From Marinobacter segnicrescens (GTDB lineage Bacteria; Pseudomonadota; Gammaproteobacteria; Pseudomonadales; Oleiphilaceae): a stretch of DNA of 46,362 bases. Position 1 is the first letter of the stretch; every line of letters starts with the position of its first letter. The notes below the pieces were generated by a model, which saw nothing but the letters and a program-made list of their open reading frames with translations, made no database searches and was not told the origin of the DNA. The translations under genes were made by a program, and so were the position numbers. Below, piece after piece: positions 30,980 through 39,009 of the stretch. Location: NCBI RefSeq assembly GCF_900111555.1, contig NZ_FOHZ01000008.1, positions 125,555-171,916 of the forward strand, given 5' to 3'.

Positions 30980-30995
30980 TGGCACACCTGTTGCA
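30980..30995 (+). promoter_or_regulatory. Sigma-54 promoter of the urt-ure operon
   Basis: TGGCACACCTGTTGCA fits the TGGCACG-N4-TTGCA consensus at all but one position, with GG and GC 10 bp apart. Start would be near 31007, leaving a leader of about 70 nt before the urtA GTG at 31078. Nitrogen-limitation control of urea uptake by NtrC and RpoN is well known in proteobacteria. Confidence 0.8.
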
Positions 30996-31077
30996 AAACC
31001 CAGTGCATGAAGCGATCGGAGAAATGTCGCTCCGCGCCATAACGGCGCACCCATAACCTGAGAACGAGGATAGGCAC

Positions 31078-32391
31078 GTGACAACATTCAAGAAGCGTCT
31101 GGCCAGCGTTGCACTGGCTACTGCACTGGGTACCGGAATGAATCTCGCCCATGCCCAGGAAGATCCCATCAAGGTGGGCATCCTGCATTCCCTCTCCGGC
31201 ACCATGGCCATCAGTGAAACGGTACTGAAAGACACCGTGGAAATGCTCATCGAACAACAGAACGCCGAGGGAGGTCTGCTGGGCCGTGAACTTGAAGCCG
31301 TGGTGGTGGACCCTGCTTCCAACTGGCCGCTGTTCGCCGAGAAGGCTCGCGAGCTGCTGGCCCAGGAAAAGGTGGACGTCATCTTCGGCAACTGGACCTC
31401 AGTCTCCCGTAAGTCGGTGTTGCCGGTGGTGGAGGAACTCAACGGCCTGCTGTTCTACCCGGTCCAGTACGAAGGTGAAGAGTCTTCCGAGAACGTCTTC
31501 TATACCGGCGCGGCTCCCAACCAGCAGGCCATCCCGGCTGTTGATTACCTGATGAACGAACTCGGCGTTGAGCGCTGGGTACTGGCGGGCACCGACTACG
31601 TCTACCCGCGCACCACCAACAAGATCCTTGAGACCTACCTCAAGGACCAGGGCGTGGCCGCCGAAGACATCATGATCAACTACACCCCCTTCGGCCATTC
31701 GGACTGGCAGAACATCGTCTCGGATATCAAGAGTTTCGGTTCTGCCGGAAAGAAGACTGCCGTGGTGTCCACCATCAACGGTGATGCCAACGTGCCTTTC
31801 TACCGTGAGCTGGGCAACCAGGGCATTTCGGCCACCGACATCCCGGTGGTTGCCTTCTCGGTGGGTGAGCAGGAGCTCTCCGGTATTGATACCGGTCCGC
31901 TGGTGGGCCACCTGGCCGCGTGGAACTACTTCATGAGCGTGGATTCTGACGCCAACTATGACTTCATCGACCAGTGGATCGAGTACACCGGCGACGAGGC
32001 AGCGGTCACCAACGATCCCATGGAAGCCCACTACATCGGCTTCAACATGTGGGTTGAAGCGGTGCAGAAAGCCGAAACCACCGAGGTGGATGCGGTCAAG
32101 GACGCCATCATCGGTGTCACCGTGCCCAACCTGTCCGGCGGCTACGCCACCATGATGCCGAACCATCACATCACCAAGCCGGTGCTGATCGGTGAGATCC
32201 AGGACAATGGCCAGTTCTCCATTGTCTGGCAGACACCGTCCACCGTCGCTGGCGATGCCTGGTCGGATTTCCTGCCCGGCTCGCGGGACCTGATTGCTGA
32301 CTGGCGTGCCCCCATGCGCTGCGGCAATTTCAACGTCAAGGAAGGCAAGTGTGGTGCGTCTGCCGGTGAGCAGGCGGCCGCAGCGGAGTAA
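31078..32391 (+). CDS. urtA: Urea ABC transporter substrate-binding protein
   Basis: Periplasmic urea receptor of the UrtABCDE importer. 437 residues; GTG start with a GAGGA site 8-9 bp upstream. Signal peptide about 1-26 (ALATALGTGMNLAHAQ). Leu/Ile/Val-binding-type fold with UrtA hallmarks: KVGILHSLSGTMAISETV, DPASNWPLFAEKA, FYPVQYEGEESS, and the C-terminal LPGSRDLIADWRAPMRCGN. First gene of the nitrogen-controlled operon; a hairpin and a repeat separate it from urtB, so it may be expressed above the membrane genes. Confidence 0.96.
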   Translation: MTTFKKRLASVALATALGTGMNLAHAQEDPIKVGILHSLSGTMAISETVLKDTVEMLIEQQNAEGGLLGRELEAVVVDPASNWPLFAEKARELLAQEKVDVIFGNWTSVSRKSVLPVVEELNGLLFYPVQYEGEESSENVFYTGAAPNQQAIPAVDYLMNELGVERWVLAGTDYVYPRTTNKILETYLKDQGVAAEDIMINYTPFGHSDWQNIVSDIKSFGSAGKKTAVVSTINGDANVPFYRELGNQGISATDIPVVAFSVGEQELSGIDTGPLVGHLAAWNYFMSVDSDANYDFIDQWIEYTGDEAAVTNDPMEAHYIGFNMWVEAVQKAETTEVDAVKDAIIGVTVPNLSGGYATMMPNHHITKPVLIGEIQDNGQFSIVWQTPSTVAGDAWSDFLPGSRDLIADWRAPMRCGNFNVKEGKCGASAGEQAAAAE

Positions 32392-32402
32392 CCGGCCCAC
32401 GG

Positions 32403-32427
32403 ACCGGGGTGGCGTCACCGCCCCGGT
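32403..32427 (+). promoter_or_regulatory. GC-rich hairpin between urtA and urtB
   Basis: ACCGGGG faces CCCCGGT with a partly paired interior. A T-run (32439-32445) follows only after about 12 nt, so termination is probably partial at best. It could protect the urtA part of the transcript. Confidence 0.5.
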
Positions 32428-32453
32428 CTCTCTTGCCACTTTTTTCTGTGTCC

Positions 32454-32510
32454 CGTTCGCCCTGAGCCTGTCGAAGGGAGCTTGTCGAAGGGCCGTGGAT
32501 TCAGTGGCAA
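32454..32510. repeat. Partial copy of the GTTCGCCCTGAGCCTGTCGAAGGGC repeat, urtA-urtB gap
   Basis: GTTCGCCCTGAGCCTGTCGA from 32455, then a second partial GCTTGTCGAAGGGCC and GTGGATTCAGTGGCAA. It is related to the repeats at 12014-12033 and 12226-12280. The same core is widespread in bacterial genomes. Confidence 0.85.
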
Positions 32511-32542
32511 ATTATTCACCAGAAAGCTGACAGGACCACACC

Positions 32543-34141
32543 ATGAGCATCCCCAGATGGCTCACCGTCTTGCTTATTGTCTTGCTGACAGCCCCCGGCC
32601 TGGCGACAGCCCAGGAGGGGGACTCTGCCGAGGCACTACTGGAACAGTTGGCAGAAGCCTCGCCCCGGGACACCGAAACGGCCATCAAGGCCATCGCCAC
32701 CAGTGGCCATGAACGGGCCCGCGACTGGATGGACGCCTACGGCAACAATCGCCTGAGCCAGGTAAAGGACACCGGCCAGATCGTCGTCGTACTCAACAAC
32801 CGTGGCCGCGACTGGGAAGTGGCCGATGCATTGACCGGTGAAAACCTGGGGGAAATGTCCCGGCGTGACCTGGACCGGATCGCGGTCAATAACGCGATCC
32901 GCCGTCAGCTGGAAGGCGTCATGGCGATGATGGACCTGTACGCGAATGACGTCGGGGTGCGAGAGGCCGCAGCCCTCGACCTGATGGGCAAGGTGGATGG
33001 GGCCATTGTCGGGGATGTCACCGCTCGTATCGAAGAAGAGCCGGATGCCGACATCCGCAGTCGCCTGGAACTGGCTGTGGCCATCTACCAGATTGAAGAG
33101 CAGGGCAGTGCGGAAGCGATCAGCGTGCTGGCGGGCAGCCTTCACCCCCGTGCCCGGGCCGCGCTCAATAACGCCGTGGCCTCGGAAGACCCGGCCCTCA
33201 GGCCCGCTGCCGAACAGGCGCTGGGCTCCATTGAGCAGAAGCTGAAGCTGAACAAGACGGCCGAGACCCTCTATTTTGGCCTCTCGCTCGGCTCGGTACT
33301 CGTACTTGCCGCTATTGGCCTGGCCATCACCTTCGGCGTGATGGGCGTCATCAACATGGCCCACGGCGAACTCATCATGCTGGGTGCCTACACCACCTGG
33401 GGCATGCAGCAACTGCTGCCAGGCCAGCCGGGCCTGGCATTGATTCTCTCTATCCCGGCCGGTTTCCTGGTCGCAGCGCTGGCAGGCATCGCAATTGAGC
33501 GCAGTGTGATCCAGTTCCTCAAGGGGCGCCCGCTGGAAACCCTGCTGGCCACCTTCGGCATCAGCCTGATCCTGCAGCAACTGGTGCGAACCGTGATCTC
33601 TCCCCAGAACCGCACCGTGGTCAGCCCGGAATGGATGAGTGGCTCACTGGTTATCAACGATGCCCTGTCGCTGACCCTTAACCGCATGTATGTGCTGGGT
33701 TTCGCCCTGGTGGTGTTCGCAGCGCTCATGCTCATCATGCGCCGTACCCGGCTGGGGCTGGAAGTACGCGCCGTCACCCAGAACCGCGCCATGGCCCGTT
33801 CCATGGGTATCCGGGCTACCCGCGTCGACATCATGACCTTCGCCCTGGGTTCCGGCGTCGCCGGGCTGGCGGGCGTGGCCCTGTCCCAGCTCACCAACGT
33901 GGGTCCCAACCTGGGCCAGAACTACATCATCGACTCCTTCATGGTGGTGGTGTTCGGTGGTGTGGGCAATCTCTGGGGCACCCTGGTGGCGGGCCTGACC
34001 CTGGGCACCATCAACCAGTTGCTCGAGCCATGGGCCGGTGCGGTACTGGCCAAGATCATCGTGCTGGTGTTCATCATCCTGTTTATCCAGAAACGGCCGA
34101 AGGGGCTCTTCCCCCAGAAAGGCCGAGCGGCAGAGGCATAG
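32543..34141 (+). CDS. urtB: Urea ABC transporter permease UrtB
   Basis: Membrane permease of the urea importer. 532 residues. Signal-peptide-like segment (1-24, LLIVLLTAPGLATAQ), a periplasmic helical-repeat extension of about 210 residues (HEAT-like, Ala/Glu-rich), then the LivH-type permease from about 245 (GLAITFGVMGVINMAHGELIMLGAYTTW). The C-terminal FVIILFIQKRPKGLFPQKGR-like end is typical (read as IILFIQKRPKGLFPQKGR). The extension is common in proteobacterial UrtB. Confidence 0.95.
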   Translation: MSIPRWLTVLLIVLLTAPGLATAQEGDSAEALLEQLAEASPRDTETAIKAIATSGHERARDWMDAYGNNRLSQVKDTGQIVVVLNNRGRDWEVADALTGENLGEMSRRDLDRIAVNNAIRRQLEGVMAMMDLYANDVGVREAAALDLMGKVDGAIVGDVTARIEEEPDADIRSRLELAVAIYQIEEQGSAEAISVLAGSLHPRARAALNNAVASEDPALRPAAEQALGSIEQKLKLNKTAETLYFGLSLGSVLVLAAIGLAITFGVMGVINMAHGELIMLGAYTTWGMQQLLPGQPGLALILSIPAGFLVAALAGIAIERSVIQFLKGRPLETLLATFGISLILQQLVRTVISPQNRTVVSPEWMSGSLVINDALSLTLNRMYVLGFALVVFAALMLIMRRTRLGLEVRAVTQNRAMARSMGIRATRVDIMTFALGSGVAGLAGVALSQLTNVGPNLGQNYIIDSFMVVVFGGVGNLWGTLVAGLTLGTINQLLEPWAGAVLAKIIVLVFIILFIQKRPKGLFPQKGRAAEA

Positions 34142-34204
34142 GATGCCCTTTATGACCACTTATATCCGCGCCAATCAAACAATTAGCAAGACAGGACACC
34201 TGTT

Positions 34205-35341
34205 ATGTGGCTAACCAGACCTCTACAGGAACGGTCGACTCAGTTGTTCCTCGGAATCCTCTTCATGGCACTGCTGGTGGTCAGCGTGCTGCACGTGGCG
34301 CTGCCGGAAGGGCATGCCCTGCATGTCAGTGCCTACACCGTCACCCTGCTGGGTAAATACCTGTGCTACGCCCTGTTGGCGGTGGCTGTGGACCTGGTAT
34401 GGGGTTACCTGGGCATTCTCAGCCTGGGCCATGGCGCCTTCTTCGCCCTGGGTGGCTACGCCATGGGCATGTACCTGATGCGCCAGATCGGCGATCGGGG
34501 CACCTATGGTGATCCCGTCCTGCCGGACTTCATGGTGTTCCTGAACTGGCAGGAGCTGCCCTGGTACTGGTACGGCTTCGACATGGCCTGGTTTGCCTTC
34601 GCCATGGTGCTGCTGGTGCCCGGGGCCCTGGCGCTGGTTTTCGGCTGGCTGGCGTTCCGCTCCCGGGTGACCGGCGTCTACCTGTCCATCATCACCCAGG
34701 CGCTGACCTTCGCCCTGATGCTGGCCTTCTTCCGCAACGAAATGGGTTTCGGCGGCAACAACGGCCTGACCGACTTCCGCGACATCCTGGGCTTCAACCT
34801 GCGCACCGACGAGGTTCGGCTGGGACTGTTCATCGCCACGGGTATCGCACTGGCTCTCGGCTACCTGGTGTGCCGGGCTATCGTCACCAGCAAGCTGGGC
34901 CGCGTCAGCGTCGCCTGCCGGGATGCCGAAGCCCGCACCCGCTTCCTGGGTTACCGGGTAGAGCGGGTCCAGCTGTTCGTATTCGTGGTCTCCGCCATGC
35001 TGGCGGGTGTGGCCGGAGCGCTTTACGTGCCCCAGGTGGGCATCATCAACCCCAGCGAGTTTTCGCCGCTGTTCTCCATCGAGATCGTGGTGTGGGTGGC
35101 CCTAGGCGGTCGCGCCACTCTCTACGGTGCGGTCATCGGCGCCATCCTGGTGAACTACGCCAAGACCGTGTTCACCGGTGTGATGCCGGATGCCTGGTTG
35201 TTTGCCCTGGGGGCGTTGTTCGTGCTGGTCACGGTGTTCCTGCCCCAGGGGATCGCCGGCCTGTTGAAGAAGCGCCGCAAGCCCATCGATGTCGGCTCCG
35301 GGCCGTCGCAACCCGCCACTGCCGCGGAGGCCACGCCATGA
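34205..35341 (+). CDS. urtC: Urea ABC transporter permease UrtC
   Basis: LivM-type permease partner of UrtB. 378 residues, about ten hydrophobic helices. Signatures: DLVWGYLGILSLGHGAFFALGGYAMGMYLM, read here as WGYLGILSLGHGAFFALGG, and GFGGNNGLTDF. The stop overlaps the urtD start by 4 nt (ATGA). Both permeases with UrtD and UrtE make the inner-membrane channel. Confidence 0.95.
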   Translation: MWLTRPLQERSTQLFLGILFMALLVVSVLHVALPEGHALHVSAYTVTLLGKYLCYALLAVAVDLVWGYLGILSLGHGAFFALGGYAMGMYLMRQIGDRGTYGDPVLPDFMVFLNWQELPWYWYGFDMAWFAFAMVLLVPGALALVFGWLAFRSRVTGVYLSIITQALTFALMLAFFRNEMGFGGNNGLTDFRDILGFNLRTDEVRLGLFIATGIALALGYLVCRAIVTSKLGRVSVACRDAEARTRFLGYRVERVQLFVFVVSAMLAGVAGALYVPQVGIINPSEFSPLFSIEIVVWVALGGRATLYGAVIGAILVNYAKTVFTGVMPDAWLFALGALFVLVTVFLPQGIAGLLKKRRKPIDVGSGPSQPATAAEATP

Positions 35342-36162
35342 GCATCATGTCCGAACTGGCCAACCGGGATCAGGTCTTCAGCTTCCTTACGCCCACGGAC
35401 TCCCCGGTGGACGTGCGCCACGGCCCGATCCTGTATATGGAGGACGTCAACGTCAGCTTTGACGGTTTCAAGGCCATCAACAACCTCAACCTGACCATCG
35501 ATGACGGCGAGCTGCGCTGCATTATCGGCCCCAACGGCGCCGGCAAGACCACCATGATGGACATCATCACCGGCAAGACCCGGCCCGATACTGGTTCTGT
35601 CTGGTTCGGCAGCCGCCACAACCTGCTGCAGATGAACGAGCCGGATATTGCCAGCCTCGGCATCGGCCGAAAGTTCCAGAAGCCCACGGTGTTTGAGGCC
35701 CTGAGCGTCTTCGAGAACCTGGAGCTGGCCATGGCTGCAGACAAACGGGTATTCCCCACACTGACCGCCACCCTGAAACCGGAGCACCGGGAGCGCATCG
35801 ATGCCGTGCTGGAAACCATCCACCTGAAAGACCTGCGGGATCATCCCGCCGGCATTCTCTCCCACGGCCAGAAACAGTGGCTGGAGATTGGCATGCTGTT
35901 GATGCAACGCCCGCGCCTGCTGCTGGTGGACGAGCCGGTGGCCGGCATGACGGAACAGGAAATGGAGCGCACTGCCGACCTGCTCACCAGCCTGGCGGGC
36001 AAGCAGTCCGTGGTGGTGGTTGAGCACGACATGGGTTTTGTCCGCTCCATCGCCCGCAAGGTCACCGTCCTGCACCAGGGCAGTGTGCTGGCAGAAGGCA
36101 CCATGGACCAGGTCTCCAACGACCCGGAAGTGATCAAGGTCTACCTGGGGGAGGACGCCTGA
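35338..36162 (+). CDS. urtD: Urea ABC transporter ATPase UrtD
   Basis: 274 residues from ATG 35338, within the urtC stop; the frame runs open far upstream but that is a shadow of urtC. Walker A GPNGAGKTT (64-72), signature LSHGQKQWLEIG, Walker B LLLVDEPVAGM. LivG-type. The N-terminal 30 residues are an extension found in many UrtD proteins. urtE starts immediately after the stop. Confidence 0.95.
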   Translation: MSIMSELANRDQVFSFLTPTDSPVDVRHGPILYMEDVNVSFDGFKAINNLNLTIDDGELRCIIGPNGAGKTTMMDIITGKTRPDTGSVWFGSRHNLLQMNEPDIASLGIGRKFQKPTVFEALSVFENLELAMAADKRVFPTLTATLKPEHRERIDAVLETIHLKDLRDHPAGILSHGQKQWLEIGMLLMQRPRLLLVDEPVAGMTEQEMERTADLLTSLAGKQSVVVVEHDMGFVRSIARKVTVLHQGSVLAEGTMDQVSNDPEVIKVYLGEDA

Positions 36163-36861
36163 ATGTTGCAGATCGAGAAACTCAACCAGTACTACGGCGA
36201 GAGCCACACCCTCTGGGACCTGGACCTGGACGTGCCCCAGGGCCAGTGCACCTGCGTGATGGGCCGCAACGGCGTCGGCAAGACCACCCTGATGAAATGC
36301 ATCATGGGCGAGGAAAAGGTTGAAAGCGGCAGCATACGCTTTGCCGACGAACTGGACCTCATCAAGCAACCCCTGGAACAGCGGGCCCGGCTGGGCATCG
36401 GCTACGTGCCCCAGGGCCGGCAGATCTTTCCGCTGCTCACCGTGGAAGAAAACCTGCGCACCGGCCTCGCGGCCCGGGGCGATGGCCAGAAAATCATCCC
36501 GGAGCGGATCTACGAACTGTTCCCGGTCCTCAGGGAAATGAAGAACCGTCGCGGTGGCGACCTCTCCGGTGGCCAGCAACAACAACTGGCCATCGGCCGC
36601 GCGCTGGTCATCGAGCCCAGGCTGCTGATCCTGGACGAGCCGGGGGAGGGCATCCAACCCAACATCGTCGCCCAGATCGGCGAAGTCATCCGCAAGCTGA
36701 TCGCGGAAGATGGCCTGACCGTGTTACTGGTGGAGCAGAAGCTGCCCTTTGCCCGCAAATACGCCGACCGCTTCGCCATCCTCGACCGGGGCCGGCGCAT
36801 GGCCGAGGGCGAAATCGGCGAGCTGTCCGATGAACTCATCAAGCAGTACCTGACAGTATGA
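36163..36861 (+). CDS. urtE: Urea ABC transporter ATPase UrtE
   Basis: 232 residues, LivF-type. Walker A GRNGVGKTT (34-42), signature LSGGQQQQLAIGRAL, Walker B LLILDEPGEGIQPN. No gap to urtD and 4-nt overlap with ureD, so transport and urease genes are translated from one transcript. Confidence 0.95.
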   Translation: MLQIEKLNQYYGESHTLWDLDLDVPQGQCTCVMGRNGVGKTTLMKCIMGEEKVESGSIRFADELDLIKQPLEQRARLGIGYVPQGRQIFPLLTVEENLRTGLAARGDGQKIIPERIYELFPVLREMKNRRGGDLSGGQQQQLAIGRALVIEPRLLILDEPGEGIQPNIVAQIGEVIRKLIAEDGLTVLLVEQKLPFARKYADRFAILDRGRRMAEGEIGELSDELIKQYLTV

Positions 36862-37754
36862 CCATCTATCAGCCACTACCGGAGATGGCCGATTCCGGCC
36901 ACCGCTTCGACCAGGGCCGCCGCTGGGCCGCCAGCCTGACCCTGGGCTTTGAGGGCCGACAACAGGACGGCCGCCCGGTGACCCGCATGACCACCGCTCG
37001 CCATTGCGGCCCGTTGCGGGTGCAGCGGCCCTTCTACCCGGAAGGCCGCCACGGCTGCTGCCACGTCTACCTGTTGCACCCACCGGGGGGACTGGTCAGC
37101 GGTGATGCGTTACAGATCAATGCCAGTGTTGGCACCGGTGCCCATGCCCTGCTGACCACCCCGGCCGCCGCCAAGCTCTACAAGGCGGACAGCCACGGCG
37201 TCGCCTGGGCCCAGCATACAAAGCTGACTGTGGACGACGGCGGCACCCTGGAATACCTGCCCCAGGAAACCCTCGCCTTCGACGGTTCCCGTGGCACCCA
37301 GACCACCACCATTGAAATGGGCAGCCGCAGCCGCTTCATCGGTTGGGAAGTGCTCGCCCTCGGCCGCCCAGCCAGCGAACTGCCCTTCGCCACCGGCCAG
37401 CTGCAACAGCGCTTCCACCTGACCCGCGACGGTACCCCCGTGTGGCAGGAACGCCAGACCCTCGACCCCAAACACCGCCGCTTTAAAGGCAAATGGGGGC
37501 AGGGCGGCCACACCGTACAGGCCACCCTGTGGACCGTAGGGCTGGACAACGAGGCCGACGCTATCGAACACCTGCGCGCAGAACTCCCGGACAACCCCCG
37601 CTGGGCCGTCACCCGGCGGGGCGGCGTCCTCCTGCTGCGCTACCTGGGTAACCAACGCAACGAAGCCTGGGCCATTTGCCAACAGGCCTGGGAAATACTG
37701 AGGCCAAGACTGACCGGCCAGCCGGCCCATGTACCAAGAATCTGGCTGACCTAG
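36858..37754 (+). CDS. ureD: Urease accessory protein UreD
   Basis: Scaffold that binds apo-urease and, with UreF and UreG, guides nickel to the active site. 298 residues. Family segments: YPEGRHGCCHVYLLHPPGGLVSGD, read here as LLHPPGGLVSGD, TTPAAAKLYK, LEYLPQETLAFDG. Begins 4 nt inside urtE. A palindromic repeat separates it from ureA. Confidence 0.95.
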   Translation: MTIYQPLPEMADSGHRFDQGRRWAASLTLGFEGRQQDGRPVTRMTTARHCGPLRVQRPFYPEGRHGCCHVYLLHPPGGLVSGDALQINASVGTGAHALLTTPAAAKLYKADSHGVAWAQHTKLTVDDGGTLEYLPQETLAFDGSRGTQTTTIEMGSRSRFIGWEVLALGRPASELPFATGQLQQRFHLTRDGTPVWQERQTLDPKHRRFKGKWGQGGHTVQATLWTVGLDNEADAIEHLRAELPDNPRWAVTRRGGVLLLRYLGNQRNEAWAICQQAWEILRPRLTGQPAHVPRIWLT

Positions 37755-37788
37755 CAGTTAGCGGACCTGGCACAAAATTGAAGCATTA

Positions 37789-37915
37789 ACCCCCCTCTCC
37801 CCTGGAGGGAGAGGGCCGGGGTGAGGGGGAGGCGCCAAAGGCGCCCAAGGCCGCAAACACCGTGCGGGTAGTCCCCCCCTCTCCCCAACCCCTCTCCCGC
37901 GTAAGGGAGAGGGGC
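37789..37915. repeat. CCCCTCTCCC-type palindromic repeat between ureD and ureA
   Basis: CCCCTCTCCC/GGGAGAGG arms occur twice: around 37792-37815 with GAGGGAGAGG, and around 37875-37914 with CCCCTCTCCCGCGTAAGGGAGAGGGG. A GGCGCC-AAA-GGCGCC hairpin lies between them. Same family as 10185-10278. Confidence 0.8.
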
Positions 37916-37949
37916 TAAAGCCGAACACCGGACACATCGGAGCAAAACG

Positions 37950-38252
37950 ATGGAACTGACACCCAGAGACAAAGACAAGCTGATGCTCTTCACCGCCGCC
38001 CTGCTGGCGGAACGACGCAAGGCCAAGGGCCTGAAGCTCAACTACCCCGAAGCCGTCGCCCTCATCAGCGCCGAAATCATGGAAGGCGCCCGGGAAGGCC
38101 GCAGCGTCGCCGACATGATGAGCGCCGGCCGCGAAGTGCTCACCCGTGACGACGTCATGGAAGGCGTGGCGGAAATGGTGGACGAAGTCCAGGTGGAAGC
38201 GACTTTTCCAGACGGCACCAAGCTGGTCACGGTCCACAACCCCATAGTCTGA
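37950..38252 (+). CDS. ureA: Urease gamma subunit
   Basis: 100 residues, the usual size, opening [20 protein letters not shown]. The gamma subunit is structural in the (alpha-beta-gamma)3 urease. Conserved end [12 protein letters not shown]. It is followed by a 174-bp gap holding a palindromic repeat before ureB. Confidence 0.96.
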   Translation: MELTPRDKDKLMLFTAALLAERRKAKGLKLNYPEAVALISAEIMEGAREGRSVADMMSAGREVLTRDDVMEGVAEMVDEVQVEATFPDGTKLVTVHNPIV

Positions 38253-38255
38253 AAG

Positions 38256-38405
38256 CCGGATGAGAAGCTACCTGCGTTGCCACTGCGGCGTTAAAAGAAG
38301 GCTCAAAATGCTCATTTATACATGCATAAACTGCGCTTTTTCGCCTTCTTTGGCCCGGGCGGCGATCCGCTTGCATTGGCTGCCTTGCCAACGCTTCTCA
38401 TCCGC
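38256..38405. repeat. Palindromic repeat (150 bp) between ureA and ureB
   Basis: GGATGAGAAGC (38258-38268) faces GCTTCTCATCC (38393-38403). Inside, AAAGAAGGC (about 38294-38302) faces GCCTTCTTT (38343-38351), with an AT-rich tip TTTAT-ACATGC-ATAAA. This layout resembles a repeat found in many pseudomonad-type genomes. It reads as KEGEKAQF-type peptides in one frame, probably spurious. Confidence 0.8.
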
Positions 38406-38426
38406 CTTTAACGGAGGCTTTTTCTT

Positions 38427-38732
38427 ATGATTCCCGGCGAATACCAAATCCAGGACGGCGACATCGAACTCTGTGCCGGCCGAGAACGCATCACCGTCGA
38501 AGTGGCCAACACCGGCGACCGCCCGATTCAGGTCGGCTCCCACTACCACTTCGCCGAAACCAACCCGGCGCTGCGGTTCGATCGAAAAAAGGCTCGCGGT
38601 TACCGCCTCGACGTGGCGGCTGGTACAGCGATCCGGTTTGAGCCAGGGCAAACGAGAGAAGTGACCTTAATACCGTTCACTGGCGGAAGAGAGATCTACG
38701 GTTTTCGAGCAGAAGTAATGGGAAAGCTCTGA
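38427..38732 (+). CDS. ureB: Urease beta subunit
   Basis: 101 residues with the family opening [39 protein letters not shown] and RVIPF-type end ([11 protein letters not shown]). Cleanly separate from ureA and ureC, unlike the tight spacing in most ure operons: 174 bp upstream and 277 bp downstream. Confidence 0.96.
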   Translation: MIPGEYQIQDGDIELCAGRERITVEVANTGDRPIQVGSHYHFAETNPALRFDRKKARGYRLDVAAGTAIRFEPGQTREVTLIPFTGGREIYGFRAEVMGKL

Positions 38733-38760
38733 GGGCTGCAACCAAGGTCCGGGGAGACGG

Positions 38761-38938
38761 TCGGGTGACCCTTTCCGGGACCTTCAAAAACATGGGTGGG
38801 ACGCGAACAGCGTTCCACGGTCTGGCCAGGGAAGGCCAGGCCTGGACCTTTTTTGCGACGCAGGAGCAATTAGCAAAAAAGGTTTTCGAAGAGCCTCCAG
38901 GGAAGGATCCACGGCGTGTCCCGGAAAGGGTCACCCGA
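38761..38938 (+). repeat. Palindromic element C (178 bp, enlarged) between ureB and ureC
   Basis: Perfect 21-bp arms at 38761-38781 and 38918-38938 (core GGTGACCCTTTCCGGGAC). The first inner hairpin CTTCAAAAAC (38782-38791) / GTTTTCGAAG (38882-38891) has one mismatch, but its 6-nt loop in elements B and D is replaced by about 90 nt. That insert forms its own stem CCTTTTTTGC/GCAAAAAAGG (about 38847-38882) and a GGCCAGG/CCTGGCC-like one. The second inner segment CCTCCAGGGAAGGATCCACGGC is retained. Confidence 0.85.
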
Positions 38939-39009
38939 GCGGCTCCTGCCCCCCAGAGTCAAAGAACAGACATGGCACCTACGCTCAACCAAGGAAAGCG
39001 AGGCACCCA

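Larger units (their letters stand above)
30414..31077. other. 664-bp divergent control region between the mnh and urt operons
   Basis: Long non-coding stretch separating mnhA (minus) from urtA (plus). It holds a possible 43-codon minus-strand ORF (30536-30667), an NtrC-type half site (30826-30832), weaker dyads around 30889-30902 and a near-perfect sigma-54 promoter (30980-30995). The AT content rises sharply over 30945-30967. I see no obvious sigma-70 promoter for mnhA. Confidence 0.7.

Noticed and set aside
38316..38651. Minus-strand ORF reading through the ureA-ureB palindrome
   Set aside because: Lies partly on the repeat and partly antisense to ureB; the KEGEKAQF-type peptide is a repeat translation.
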